Shown here piece by piece: positions 38,359-50,211 of a DNA stretch of 64,000 nt. Both the position numbers and the translations under genes were made by a program. Every line of letters starts with the position of its first letter. Position 1 is the stretch's first letter. A model generated the notes under the pieces. That model did not search any database, was not told where the DNA came from, and saw nothing but the letters and a program-made list of their open reading frames with translations. Source of the stretch: Rhodamnia argentea (lineage: Eukaryota; Streptophyta; Magnoliopsida; Myrtales; Myrtaceae). The DNA is taken from contig NC_063151.1 in NCBI RefSeq assembly GCF_020921035.1, positions 4,774,001-4,838,000 of the forward strand, written 5' to 3'.

Positions 38359-41300
38359 ATGGCGGACGTATCAAGTTCGATGAATGGTATTGAGAAGCTC
38401 AACAATTCCAATTATAATAATTGGAGTACCCGCATGCAGTTTTATTTGCGGGGTCAAGATTTGTGGGATATTGTTGGCGGCAGCAACACCACGGCACCCA
38501 CAAACGATGGTGATCTGAGGAGATGGAACATCAAAGCGGGTAAGGCTCTTTACGCTCTTCTTGTGACTGTTGAAGATGACTTGTTGCAGCATATAAAGAG
38601 TGCGGAGACTCCCAAGGAGGCATGGGATAACTTGGCAGCGTTGTTCGCGAGGTCGAATGATGCCAAGTTGCAAAGATTGGAGAACGAGCTGCTGTCGATG
38701 TCACAACAAAATATGACGGTGAGTCAGTATTTCTCCAAAGTTAAGTCTATTTGTGACGAAATTTCGAAGCTAGATCCGAATAATGCCATCTCTGAAACAA
38801 GAATGAGAAGGATTATTATTCACGGGTTAAAGCCGGAGTATAATGGTATTGTTACGGCTACTCGTGGATGGGCAACTCAACCAACATTGATCGAACTAGA
38901 GAATATTTTGGCCAACCAAGAAACTTTAGATAATCAAATGTCTAAGGTTTCGATGAAGGGAGATGAGAGTGCCCTCTACAGTGATAAAAGAGGGTTCAAG
39001 GGCCAGAGGAGAATCGGTGCTAACAATAGAGATGACAAGCCGGGAAAAAGTCATGTCGAAAGGCAAAAGCAGCCAGCTCGTGGAGAATGGAAAAAGCGTC
39101 CTGGAGAGACGAGCTTTCGATCAGGGGGATCTTGGCGGAATTGTTATGGGAATGACAAAAGGCGTAGTGGACGATGTTACGTCCGTGGCAAAGAAGGTCA
39201 TTGTGCCAGAGATTGTCGAACAAAGAGAGTTGAAGGAAATGTCGCAGCTTCATCGAAGAGGAGTGATTTCGATGACAATGTGGAATGGGACTTTCATGCA
39301 TCTGTTGCAACGGAGGTACAAGACGAGCTCGTTGCCTCGTCCATTGCCGAGTTGAACCATTCGATGGCTTTAATCACTGTAAGTGATAAGTCGATTAATT
39401 ATGATGTTGACTGGATTGTTGATTCGGGGTGTTCGAATCACATGACCGGAGATCAAGGCAAGCTGTCGAATACGCTGGATTATACCGGTGGACGTGTAGT
39501 GATTACTGCGGATGGCTCGAGGTTGCCAATTTCCCATATTGGTGAGACGGTGATAACTCCTCGACTCAATTCACAGCAAGTTGAATTGAAAAATGTGTAT
39601 CACGTGCCGGGGATGAAGAAAAATTTATTGTCCGTGTCCCGACTCACGGACTCGGGTAATTATGTTATATTCGGTCCACGAGATGTTAAGGTGTACCGAA
39701 GTGTGAAGCCCACTAGTCGACCAATCATGGAGGGACGTCGACTCGAGTCCGTTTATGTGATGTCTGCTCAAACGGCATACGTAAACAAAACTCGGAGAAA
39801 TGATACACCTGATTTGTGGCATGCACGGCTTGGGCATGTAAGTTATCACAAGTTGAAAGTGATAATGCAGAAGAATATGCTGAAGGGCCTCCCCCAGTTG
39901 GAAGTTCAAGAAGATGTGGTTTGTGCCGGATGCCAGTATGGAAAGGCACATCAGCTTCCTTACGAGGAATCATCGTTCAAAGCTCGTACGCCTCTTGAGC
40001 TCATTCACTCGGATGTGTTTGGTCCAGTGAAGCAATCGTCTATTGGTGGATCAAAGTATATGATCACATTTATCGACGACTTCTCCAGGTATGTTTGGGT
40101 TGATTTTATGAAAGATAAATCTGAGGCATTTATCAAATTTAAGGAGTTTAAGGAGAAGATAGAAAGTGAAGTGGGCAAGAAGATTCTTTGCCTTCGTAGC
40201 GATAACGGGGGAGAATATACTTCTAATGAATTCACGAAGTATTTGCAAAAGTGCAAGATACGTCGACAGTTTTCTTGTCCGTATACGCCACAACAAAATG
40301 GAGTTGCCGAAAGGAAGAATCGACATCTAGTAGAGACATGTAGGAGCATGCTACATGCGAAGAATGTTCCACCAAGATTTTGGGCTGAGTGTATGAAGAC
40401 AACGGCTCATGTGATTAACAGATTACCACAAGTAAGGCTTGGTTCTATGTCACCATACGAGAGGTTATGGAACCGCAAGCCGGTGGTAAGTCATTTCAGA
40501 GTTTTTGGATGTGTATGTTATGCATTTGTGCCAGAACACCTTCGCAGCAAATTCGACAAGAAGGCGGTTCGATGTATTTTCGTGGGTTATGATGATCAAC
40601 GAAAAGGGTGGAAGTGCTGTGATCCTACAACAGGGAGGTGCTATATTTCGAGGAATGTGGTGTTCGACGAATTGTCGTCATGGTGGTCATCTCAAGCTGT
40701 CGAATTGCCGGATTCACAGCATATCGAAGAAGAGTTTCAAGAAAGGCTGAGAGAATTCGATGAGGATCAGCCTATCGAAAAAGATGTCGAAAAGGATGTC
40801 GAAGCACAATCACAAGGATCGACAAGTTCATCCGGTGAGCATCGAATAGTAACGGAAGAATTTCGACCAAGTCGGGTAGAGGAACCTGAAGGAAAGGAGC
40901 CTCGACTTCGAAGATCACGGAGGGAGAGGAGGCCAAACCCCAAGTATGCCAATGCGGCGTTGATCGAAGATGTTGGTGCAGTGGAGCCGTCGACATATGA
41001 GGATGCATCGAAGGATGCAGAGTGGAGAGAGGCCATGGAGGAAGAGATCCTCGCACTAAAAAAGAATGAGACGTGGGACTTGGTGTCGAAACCTGAAGAG
41101 GTACGTCCTATATCTTGCAAATGGGTTTATAAATTGAAAACTCGACCGGATGGGTCGATAGAGAGATATAAAGCACGTCTAGTTGCTCGAGGTTTTTCGC
41201 AAAAGTATGGCGTCGATTATGAAGAAACCTTCAGCCCAGTGGCCAAAGTTACTACTGTTCGAGTTTCGTTAGCACTTACAGCAAGCAAGTCGTGGAATCT

Positions 41301-42534
41301 ATGGCGGATGGATGTGAAGAATGCCTTTCTTCATGGAGAGCTTGATCGAGAAATATACATGGAGCAGCCGGATGGTTTCAAGAGCAAAAATCATCCAGAA
41401 TATGTCCGCAAGCTAAAGAAAGCCTTGTATGGCTTGAAGCAAGCCCCGAGAGCATGGTATGGGAAGATCGCAGAATTCTTATTGAGAAGCGGTTATTCTG
41501 TAGCCCCAGCAGATTCGAGCTTGTTCGTGAAGGCGGAAGATGGAAAGATAGCAACTGTGCTGGTGTATGTGGATGATCTCATCATTCTTGGAGATGATGA
41601 AGATGAGATATGTCGAATTAGAGCAAATCTCTCGGTCCGTTTTCGGATGAAGGAGCTTGGAGAGCTGAAGCACTTTTCGGGACTCGAGATTGATCGGACA
41701 AAGGAAGGATTATTCCTATGTCAACGGAAGTATGCACGAGATCTCTTGGAGAAGTTCGGGATGCTCGATTGCAAGCCTATATCTACTCCGTTGGATGGAA
41801 ATGCAAAGCCGTGTGCTGATGAAGGTCGAGAGTTAGAAGATTCGACCACATACGGGCAACTGGTAGGTAGTCTAATTTACCTTACCATAACTAGACCTGA
41901 TATTGCTTTTGCAGTGGGAGTAGTAAGTCGATTTATGGAGAAGCCACGGAAGCCTCACTTGGATGCAGCCAAGCGTATCCCGAGGTATGTAAAGAAGACG
42001 TTTGATTTTGGCCTTTTGTACAAGAAAATCTCATCGAGTGAGTTGGTCGGTTATTGCGATGCCGACTTTGCTGGAGATCAATACACAAGGCGCTCGACTA
42101 CGGGATACTCATTTAATCTTGGATCGGCGGTAGTATCTTGGTGCAGTAAAAGACAGCCGATCGTGTCTCTGTCGACAACAGAAGCTGAATACTGAGCAGC
42201 AGCAATGGCAGCTCGGGAGAGTACGTAGCTAGTGCAATTATTGGATGATCTTCATCAATCGATAGATTATTCGACAACGTTGTTTTGTGATAATCTATCT
42301 GCTATAAGCTTGGCAGAAAATCCAGTTTTTCATGCTAGAACAAAGCATGTGGAAGTACACCATCATTTTCTGCGAGAAAAGGTCTTGCAGGGCGAGATCA
42401 AAATGGAGTACACCAAGACAGGTGATCAAGTTGCTGATATCTTCACCAAAGGTCTTGGAGCAGCAAAGTTCGATGAGTTTAGAACTCAGCTTGGTATGGT
42501 CACGAGATCTGTCCTAAGAGAGAGTAGTCGGTGA
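38359..42534 (+). pseudogene. Copia gag-pol polyprotein with two stop codons in RNase H
   Basis: One frame, in order: gag (UBN2-type), a zinc-knuckle region, aspartic protease (DWIVDSGCSNHM), GAG-pre-integrase (LWHARLGHVSYHKL), integrase core with its DDE residues (FIDDFSRYVW, RSDNGGEY, QQNGVAERKNR), reverse transcriptase (YVDDLIILG) and RNase H. The order protease-integrase-RT-RNase H is diagnostic for Ty1/copia. The start at 38359 (MADVSSS) is the likely gag start; the frame is open from 38254. The zinc knuckle reads CYVRGKEGHCARDC, so the second Cys of the CX2CX4HX4C pattern is Arg. In-frame TGA (42193-42195) and TAG (42226-42228) interrupt RNase H. With near-identical LTRs, this is either a very recently damaged copy or one mobilised in trans. 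Confidence 0.93.
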
Positions 42535-42541
42535 GGGGGAG

Positions 42542-42959
42542 TATTGAAGATATCACCGCCTACTCTAGAATTCAATAACGTGACTCTTCGATAGATTTTT
42601 CGGTTTCCGATGGACATCTATCGACGCGCGTGTTTAGTGTTATTATTGTTTTGTAGTTCTTTTAGAGTCATCATTGTTGTGTGTCTCGAGAGTCCTTTAG
42701 TATTCCGATGTGTAATTATTGCTATGTATCCGGACGGGTCTTTTCATGTACCTAGGGCATGTCGGGAGTCATGTTGTACGCCTATATAAAGGCGAGTCCC
42801 GTAATTGTTTCGTTAAGGTGAAAATAAGGTAAATATAGAAAATTGTTGAGTCCATCTCCTCTCTTGAAAGCTTCTCTCGTGTGAAGAGAACCTTTCACCT
42901 TCGATAGTCTTCGATCATCTTGAGGATCGAGACGTGCTTCGCAACTCCGAGGTTCAACA
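42542..42959 (+). repeat. 3' LTR of the copia element
   Basis: 418 bp, one substitution from the 5' LTR, directly preceded by a polypurine tract. Confidence 0.95.
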
Positions 42960-43461
42960 GAGTGATTTCAAGGGGAACGGCACCGAAAAAGTGCGAACGA
43001 GAGAGATTCAGCTAAGTCATTTGTGCAAATACGCTCAGATTAGGCGAAATTCGCGAGCCGGCAAAGTCATTACCGGAAAGGTTGAGGCTCCGGAGCTGGC
43101 GAAGGAGAAGGAGGGAGCTATTGGGACGGAGAGCGCCGCGTAGCCAACTGCAAGCAAGATCGAGACCGATGACGTCACCGGTGGCGGCGTCGCAGGCGAC
43201 GCCATCCCAGGAGCAGCAGTTGACGGCCACATTCCACGCGTTTGTCTTCGGATAAGACGTGACGGGGTAATACAAATCCTCGTCGCAACTGAAGCGGGAC
43301 GCCATGGGATCAAGCACGAAGGAGTTCTTGAAAAGGAGCAAGGCATTGCGCTGGTCGGGAGGGCAAAGTGGGGAGGCAAAGGGGAGGGATGGATGCAAGA
43401 AGAAGAGGAAACAGAGGAGGCCGAGGATTTGATGCCACCCCATTTTTTGCAGCTTTAACAC

Positions 43462-43766
43462 GCGAGCGAGTTAAGCGGCGGGGGAAGAGAGCTTCAATTT
43501 ATACTAAGTGGAGTCTTGCAATAAAGCCAGGCTATCGGCACAAGTCTTCTCCTTGAAAGGTCTGTCGACGGGCTCACCAGAGCTTTCCAACTTCTTCTCC
43601 TCCCATCGTGTCCGAGACAAGACTGTCGACATCTGCTTGCATTGCGGGTCATGGGGCAGCTTGCATTCCGTTCGACAGAGTCTTCTAATAAGCCAGGTTA
43701 GCCTCCGAACGTCTCCGATAAGACTGCCAACATCTACTTGCCTTGCAAGTAGGGGAATACTTGCAT
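43462..43766. other. 5' flank of the unit B LRR gene
   Basis: Corresponds to 28741-29046 in unit A. No gene is seen. Confidence 0.5.
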
Positions 43767-43986
43767 ATGTAAGGGAATCAATTTAAAATTCAAATTGTCC
43801 TCCGTAATTTCAGGCTTTCTCATTATTGTTAATAGCTATCAATTAGTGGAGATTTTCTAGCTGTCAATTAGTGGGATTTTCTCCATATCTTTTAGTTGTT
43901 GCCATGCTTATATATGTACTATAAATATCGTAGAAATACAGCAATGAAAGTTATCCTGGAAAACATTCTCTCAATCTCTCTCTTTA
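43767..43986 (+). mobile_element. 220 bp solo-LTR-like insertion, unit B only
   Basis: Flanked by GCAT at 43763-43766 and 43987-43990; unit A has a single GCAT at the same point (ACTTGCATCGCCC, about 29040-29052). It begins ATGTAAGGGAATC and contains TATATATG and CTATAAATA boxes followed by a CT-rich end (CTCAATCTCTCTCTTTA), like a small LTR. No internal region is present. Confidence 0.6.
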
Positions 43987-44141
43987 GCATCGCCCATCCC
44001 ATCAATAGGATATTCAGGCTTTCTGTATTTCGCAAAAAATAGATAATTTTAAAAAATATATTTTTCGTAAGATGAACGTGTGTATCACTTACAAAAATGG
44101 ATAATTCATTTTCCACGAAAATGTTTGGACATAGAATGTCG

Positions 44142-45561
44142 CTGATAATGAGAATATTTTTCCTTTGATTAGTTATTTCGAGTGATACACGCAACCATTT
44201 TTAGAAAAATATTTTCTTGATCATTCATTTTTTACAAAATAAATGCATCATTAGTGCACATGATTTTTTAGATGTATTTTATTTGAGTTGTTAACCGATG
44301 AGTTTAGGAAATAACAATAAAAACACTTGATATCGCATCTCCTTATTACTATCTACATGTTGAAATAGATTGTTTATCTTTTTTTTATGAGTTAAGTTTG
44401 AATTAAGTGGAGTTTTAGCTAAGATTAATTCAATTTCTATTTCTTTCTTAGTAAAAGATATTTGATTGAACTAAAGAGTTTCATACCATTTAGAGGAAAA
44501 AAAAAATTCGTACCAATCTTATATTTTTGTAAGAACTCAATTTCAAATTAAGTGGAGGTTAGATAAAATTATTTTTGTCTTTCATTTTTTTCCTTCTAAA
44601 CATATTTGTTTTTGGACAACGCAACCTTGCAGATTTTTTCTTATTTGATTTTCAAATCTAGAATTAAAAGATTTAATTCGTCACAAAAGGAAATAGATTT
44701 TAAACTGAGTTGTTTTAATCAACAACCTATAGCAATGTGAAAGCCTCTTGTGTGTATATTGGGAAAAAATGACACAAATGATTCATAAACTTTGGCCCAA
44801 TGTGTAATGTTGTTCATGAACATTTAATTTATTTAATGTGATTCATGAACTTTAGTAAAATCTTCATTATCGTCTTTAAACTTTCATTTGTTCAATATGG
44901 TTTCTGAACTTTTTGGTATATGATCAATTTAGTCCATGCAATATATAAAAATGCAGCCATTCCATTACTTTAAGTTCATAGATAACATTGGACATTTTGA
45001 TATGGTTCAAGGACTGAATTGAATATGTATCAAAAGTTGATGGAATATATTGAACAAAGTAAAAGTTCAGGGCTAAGTGTATCAAAAGTTCAGAATTTAT
45101 ATAAAACAAATTAAAAGTTCTAGAATGACATTTCACATTAAATCCAAATTCAGAGACTATTTATGTAATTGTTCCTATATCTGGATCATGTCTAAATATG
45201 TATAATGCAAGAGTACCTGAGATACTATTTCTCAAAGTTAGATTATTGTGGAATTTAATGTAAAGTTAAAATATCTTTTAAGTCTAATGCAGTGCTTGTC
45301 TCATACTGTGCGGTTACCTCGCAGAAACGCAAAGGTAAAGACAGCGATGCACGAATTTGAGATGACATTATTGTGGTCACAAGCTTCGTTTTCTTGATTG
45401 TGAAGGTGGGGTTACTTTAGTGTGGAAAATTCTTAGTGCCATAGAATATCTTCCTTGACAGATTGCACAAAAGACGGTGGAGGAGTTTTTCAGGGCATCC
45501 AATCCAAATGGCATTGACAAATTGGCGCTAATAAGTTAGATTTTATTGGTGAGTTTTTCTT
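44142..45561. other. AT-rich intergenic region
   Basis: No gene is supported. A third copy of the internally repeated TIR element lies at about 44764-45174. Confidence 0.5.
44764..45174. repeat. Third copy of the internally repeated TIR element
   Basis: Starts ATGACACAAATGATTCATAA and ends near GACTATTTATGTAATTG, matching the ends of the copies in units A and B. The interior has the same AACTTT..AAAAGTTC motifs in both directions. This copy lies outside the duplication. Confidence 0.6.
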
Positions 45562-46441
45562 AGAAGAAAAACATCAGGAGTGCCAAAAGTTATGTATGGC
45601 GTTTATTTTAGTGCAAAAAATTTTACTCGGATCACTTATGTGGTAACTCCGATCCGCTTAGCCAAAAATCCAATGTGTCTCGCCAAAGGTCCAATCAGCA
45701 ATAAAAAATGATAATAGTTGAAAAAACATAATGAAAAATAAAAAAATACAAGCTTAATTAGATTAAAAAAATAACAAAGATAACAATTGCAAAAGATACA
45801 ATTTTTTTTAAAATTAAAAAATTAAATTTAGATTTAAAAATTTGCTAAAACTATTTTTTTAAAATATACATTTTACTTAAATTAGCTTTAAAATTAGGCT
45901 TAAAATTGAACATAAAAACTATAAAAAATTTTAAAAAAAGGGGGCAGGAAAGAATCACGAAGCCAGTTTTTTTTTTTTTTTTTTTGAAAATTTTCTTCAT
46001 TATTTTCATTTTTAAAATATTTTTCATTTTTTCATTTTTTACAAAAAAATAAATTCTTTTAAATTCTTTTAAAATTTTTAAAAATATTTTTTTAAATTTC
46101 CTCCCCTTTTTTTAATTCCCCCTTTTAAAATTTTTAACTTTTTTTTTGTTAAAAATTTATATTTTTTTAAATTTAATTAAAAAATGTGTATTTTAAGAAA
46201 CTTAGTTTTTACCAAATTTTTAAATCTAATTTTAATTTATTTTAATTTTTGTAAAAGTTAAGAAGTCCATGTGGACTTAATTTTTTTAAAATAATGCCAC
46301 TTTATATTAAAAAATTTAATTGTAGATGCCACATATTGAGTGATTGTTTTTTTCTCCGATTTGGCACTTAAGTGATCCAGCAGAAACTTTTGGACTAAAG
46401 TGAGCGCCATACAACTTTTGGTACTTCTAATATTCTTCTCC
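45562..46441. mobile_element. Long-inverted-repeat DNA element, AT-rich core
   Basis: The left arm (from about 45571, GGAGTGCCAAAAGTTATGTATGGCG...CGGATCACTTA) is repeated inverted at about 46340-46430 (TAAGTGATCC...CGCCATACAACTTTTGG). The arms are about 80-90 bases and imperfect. The core is almost purely A/T. No coding region is seen. A SINE is inserted at its right end. Confidence 0.6.
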
Positions 46442-46661
46442 TTTTTTTTTTTTTTTATGATCCAGGATTCGTCAGTCGTAATCGAGTTTTGCCCTTTCCG
46501 ACGGCAACTATACCTGGAGGAAGGCTGGCCCCGCAACCCACCAGCAATGGCCCCCCACCGAAGTCCAAGAAACGCATTAGGAGAGTTTCGAACCCTTGAC
46601 TATGGCTTATGCCGGCGCCAAATGGTTTGATTCTCATCAAACACGCCATGCCCGTGGTGGG
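46442..46661 (-). mobile_element. tRNA-derived SINE
   Basis: On the minus strand a body of about 205 bp (46661-46457) ends in a 15 nt A tail (46456-46442). It contains a polymerase III B-box (GGTTCGAAACTC, near 46590) and the sequence GGCGCCGGCATAAGCCATAG upstream of it. It is flanked by TCTTCTCC plus a T run at 46434 and again at 46662-46679, a target duplication of about 18 bp. The layout resembles plant Au-type SINEs. Confidence 0.75.
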
Positions 46662-46763
46662 TCTTCTCCTTTTTTTTTTCGTGCGTTGTCATATCTATTA
46701 TTCTACAGGTACACAATGTGAATATCTTGTCTGCTTTTTTTGAAAAAACATCAGTCAAGTCTA

Positions 46764-47353
46764 GAAAAAATTACCAAAAAAGTCTTAAACCTATCGCAAT
46801 TGTGTCAATTCAATCCAAAACTTTTTTTTGGCCAATTCAATCCTGAATCTTTTGTATTTGTATCAATTCAGTCCATCCGACAAACTTTGGCCGGCCAACG
46901 CTTTTGTAATGCGGCTGACATCGATGTGGCAATTTTTAAAAATATATAATTTTTCAAAATTTTTATTTTAAATTTATTTTTTCCTTTTTTTTCTTCTTCT
47001 TCCTCCTTCAGCTAATCGTCATACTAGTGATTGGCTAGAGGAGAGGGCCGGCAAGGTCGAGACTTGCAAAACCTAGCGAGGCGAGCCTTATCCAGCGTCG
47101 ACAAGGGTGAGGTCTCGGCCCTCGCTGGCCCTCTCTTCTCCTTTTTTCAAAATGTTATTGAAAACTGTCACGTCAACACCGTCATCCATGTTAGCGTCGA
47201 TCGGCGTCCACGTCACCACCGACCGGTCAAAGTTAATCGGATGGACTGAATTGACAAAAATGCAAAAAGTTTAGAGTTCAATTGACACAAAAAAAAATTA
47301 TAACAGAATTGATACAATTACAATAGATTTAAGATTTTTTGGTAATTTTCCAA
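46764..47353. mobile_element. MULE-like element with 9 bp target duplication
   Basis: TCAAGTCTA occurs at 46755-46763 and 47354-47362. The ends are long inverted repeats: GAAAAAATTACCAAAAAAGT... on the left and ...CTTTTTTGGTAATTTTCC-like on the right, extending about 80 bases. The core (about 47025-47140) is GC-rich with GGCCGGCAAGGTCGAG-like sequence, as in many non-autonomous plant Mutator-like elements. A relative lies at about 50212-50866. Confidence 0.8.
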
Positions 47354-47362
47354 TCAAGTCTA

Positions 47363-50211
47363 TGGAGGCATTTTTCATTTCAAAGATATGCGTGGCTCTA
47401 GTCATCACCATCTAATAGACAAATTCGGACAATTTATTCTAAGGAGGGCGATCGTTTATGAATTTTTTCAGTTAAGGTAGTTTGAATCTTTTATACTTGT
47501 TGCCACGGCAAACAAATGTGATGATCTGTATAAGTCGAGGATCTGCTATTCACTTCACCTGCAAGTTCAGCAAAAAATTAGACGCAAGCATAATTGATTT
47601 GACGGAACAAAGTGGTTTGCAAAATTAAACCTCTTGTATGTATTTGGTATTTTCAAAAAGTAGAGGTAGGCATTGGTCATTGGGTGAAAGACGGGGTATG
47701 TTCTTGGCATTTTCCCTTGGTAATTTCATATAAAAGTTAGTAAATACATAGCGTTTAGTAAGTTACCCAAATAAAAAGCTGGTAAGTTAGTACGAGAATT
47801 GCTAGTGTTGGTAAGTCAACAACATACCAGAAAAAAATAAATCATCGGTATTCTCTTTTACCTACGATTTTTCGACGCTTAAAAGCACTTATTATTCGAC
47901 AAAAACGAAGCACTCATTAGATTTGCGATGGCGAAACGTATCCATACTTTTATTTATACGAAATAATAGAATTCTACCTCCACTTACAATTCAGAAAGGA
48001 TTGATAATTGGTGATTAATACGTTTAAATGAAGTTCAGGATATATATTGTCTACTTTCATCTGGAGCTAACTCCTTCAAATTTATTAGATCGATTATTTT
48101 TTCAACGAATTTTGCTATCTTTAAAGTCGTCCGTACATAGATTATTAGGGAAACGTATCTATACATGAATTTCCAAATTCTTTTGATCCACCAAAAGAGC
48201 AATTCAATTTTTTTTGTCAAATGTGACATATAAACAAATAATAAAAGTAATGTGACAAGTCGATGGCTTCTTACTTATCAAACGTATAAAATCTATAAAG
48301 AGGACGGCTTTGCTTTTTTTTGCACGGCCACGGGGCGTGCATAAATTCTCTTTTGATTCCAGAGATAATAATGTTGAAAAAATATTATATAATATGAAAA
48401 ATAAAAATTGTTAGAAATCTATTTAAATAAGACGAGAAATTAAAAATAATTATATGAGGCGTGCAAGTACTATCATTATGCATAATTTTACCCCTCGGAG
48501 TATGAAACACGGTGCGTAAGGCTTCTAGCGGCTATTCTCCCAAGATACAACAGACCTTCTTCAATATTCCGCATTAAATATTAGAAGTAACGGGGACATC
48601 GATATGTATGTAACCCAGCAATATAATAAAAGATGTGCGGAGGAAATGAAAATTCTCTACCTCAACTAAAAAATCAGGATTGTGGTTTGAAGTCTAATTT
48701 ATATCCAAAACAAAAGAGCCGTTATATGATAGTTAGAAAATCGTTATATGACCGTTGAAAAGCCATTATATGTCTATTGCGAAACCATAAGAAGTGACGG
48801 TTTTATTGACGATTATAATTACTATCAAAGCCGTTATTTAAAATATTTCAAAACTGCTGAAATATCCAACAAATGATAATTTCTTACGTGCACTTGGTAC
48901 GTGTGAGCCGACACCGTCTTAATAGAGCATCTATTATCAACATCAAGCGGTGGCGACAGCAGTATGTGTATCCGGTTCCGCATACTATATCCATTTCATT
49001 TCGTTTCCTCTTATGTAAAAGAGATTGATTGTCGGGTTAAATCTATAGCTTTCACGTATTATATGAAGTCCAATGAAATTGAAGTTGTCAATTTATCTAA
49101 AAGGGAGAGTTAGGCTCTATTCATTCCACGAAATGTAGCCCAGTCCTTGTGGAACTCCCAATGTTTCTTGGTACTAGCGATATGTTCGCGTTCGCTCTGG
49201 AAAATCGTTTTCTATTGACAAATTTCATTGATTCTCATTTCTACATTATAATTTAAAGGTACTAATAAGAACGCCATATGCTTTAATTTGAACTTGAGAA
49301 ACATAAAGGGGAGAAGTTCATTTCATATATTTCGCAAAATTCAAAACATATATCATAAACAAAAAGGTAAGGGACGATCATGAATCCTTCATCGATTCGG
49401 TAAATGCTTCTTGTTAATAGTGTGTTCTTTTTGACAATTAAGGCGTATTTGTTCTTGGGAGAACTTCATGACAAAATAAAATGTCTTTCGAGAAATCATT
49501 TTCAGAAGGACATTTTCCTATTTTTAGGCTACATAATTCATTTTCGTACCATAAAGCAGGCATATTTTCTCTGATCGTGAATGATTTTTTAGTAACTAAT
49601 TGTTTTCAGCAAATCAAGCATGCAATAATCCAGAAAAAATTTTGCCATTGTTTTTTTCACTCAAGCAAGCACACTATTATAGTATTCTTCCAAAGTATTA
49701 GTTGCAAACAAATAAAATAAAATAAAATAAAATAAATAGTATGCTGATAGAGTTGCATGGCAAGTTTGGGAATGATGTGACTTTAAGGTTTTAATTACCT
49801 TAACAAAATGGACCGTTACTCGAAGCACTTTCATCGAAGCAAACAATGTTTTGATAATTGAATCTCACGAGTTCTAAATAACAGAGACTAATCAACTCTC
49901 TGTGTCAAATACAGGTTATAATCAGTCAATTGAGCATGTCACCTATCTTAGAGGCTCAGGCAGCAATTGAACTCAAGATTGCTCCGAAAGTTGCTTTCAT
50001 GCTAATCTGGTTTTATTTGAAGGAACCCTTGCTCTAATCTTGATTTTATTTTATTTTTCCAGCTGGAGAAAAGAAGGCGGAGCATGTCTTTAGAGCGGGC
50101 GCGTAGCTTGAAAATCTTCCCATGATTTGAAGTTCCTATTCCCAAAGTGGTGATTTACAACAATCAGTACTATGATTACATTGTAATCTCTCTCCTAAAT
50201 ATAGAGCAGGA
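47363..50211. other. Gene-poor AT-rich region
   Basis: No gene is supported. An AAAAT microsatellite lies at about 49709-49737. A cluster of near-palindromic CCGTTATATGA motifs lies around 48718-48770. Confidence 0.5.

Larger units (their letters stand above)
37749..42959 (+). mobile_element. Ty1/copia LTR retrotransposon, young insertion
   Basis: The 5211 bp element has 418 bp LTRs at 37749-38166 and 42542-42959 differing at one position (A in ACTACGAGG, C in ACTCCGAGG). It is flanked by the 5 bp duplication GAGTG (37744-37748 and 42960-42964). A primer-binding site TGGTATCGGAGC (38169-38180) resembles the initiator-Met type with one change, and a purine tract GGTGAGGGGGAG precedes the 3' LTR. 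Both LTRs begin TATTGAA and end TTCAACA, so the usual TG terminus is TA in both. Each LTR has a TATATAAAG promoter box (37990-37998 in the 5' LTR). Confidence 0.96.
35315..43461 (-). pseudogene. LRR receptor-like protein, unit B, split by a copia element
   Basis: The N-terminal part (43461-42960) keeps the signal peptide (HQILGLLCFLFFLHPS), the cap with NVAVNCCSWDGVACD and the first LRRs, but has an in-frame TAG at 43012-43014. The C-terminal part (37748-35315) encodes about 800 residues of LRRs, the membrane span and the basic tail without a further stop. The two halves are separated by the retrotransposon at 37749-42959, inserted antisense to the gene between codons for the third LRR. The C-terminal half is almost identical to unit A. 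The TAG and the copia insertion are each sufficient to kill the gene; unit A has neither. Confidence 0.92.
29198..44141. repeat. Segmental duplication, unit B (14.9 kb, expanded by insertions)
   Basis: Unit B repeats unit A in direct orientation and ends with the same GGACATAGAATGTCG at 44127-44141. Removing four insertions (about 30430-31225, 32134-32650, 37749-42959 and 43767-43986) leaves about 8.2 kb, matching unit A. Its left end starts inside PLP exon 1 sequence, so the PLP gene itself was not duplicated whole. Confidence 0.92.
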
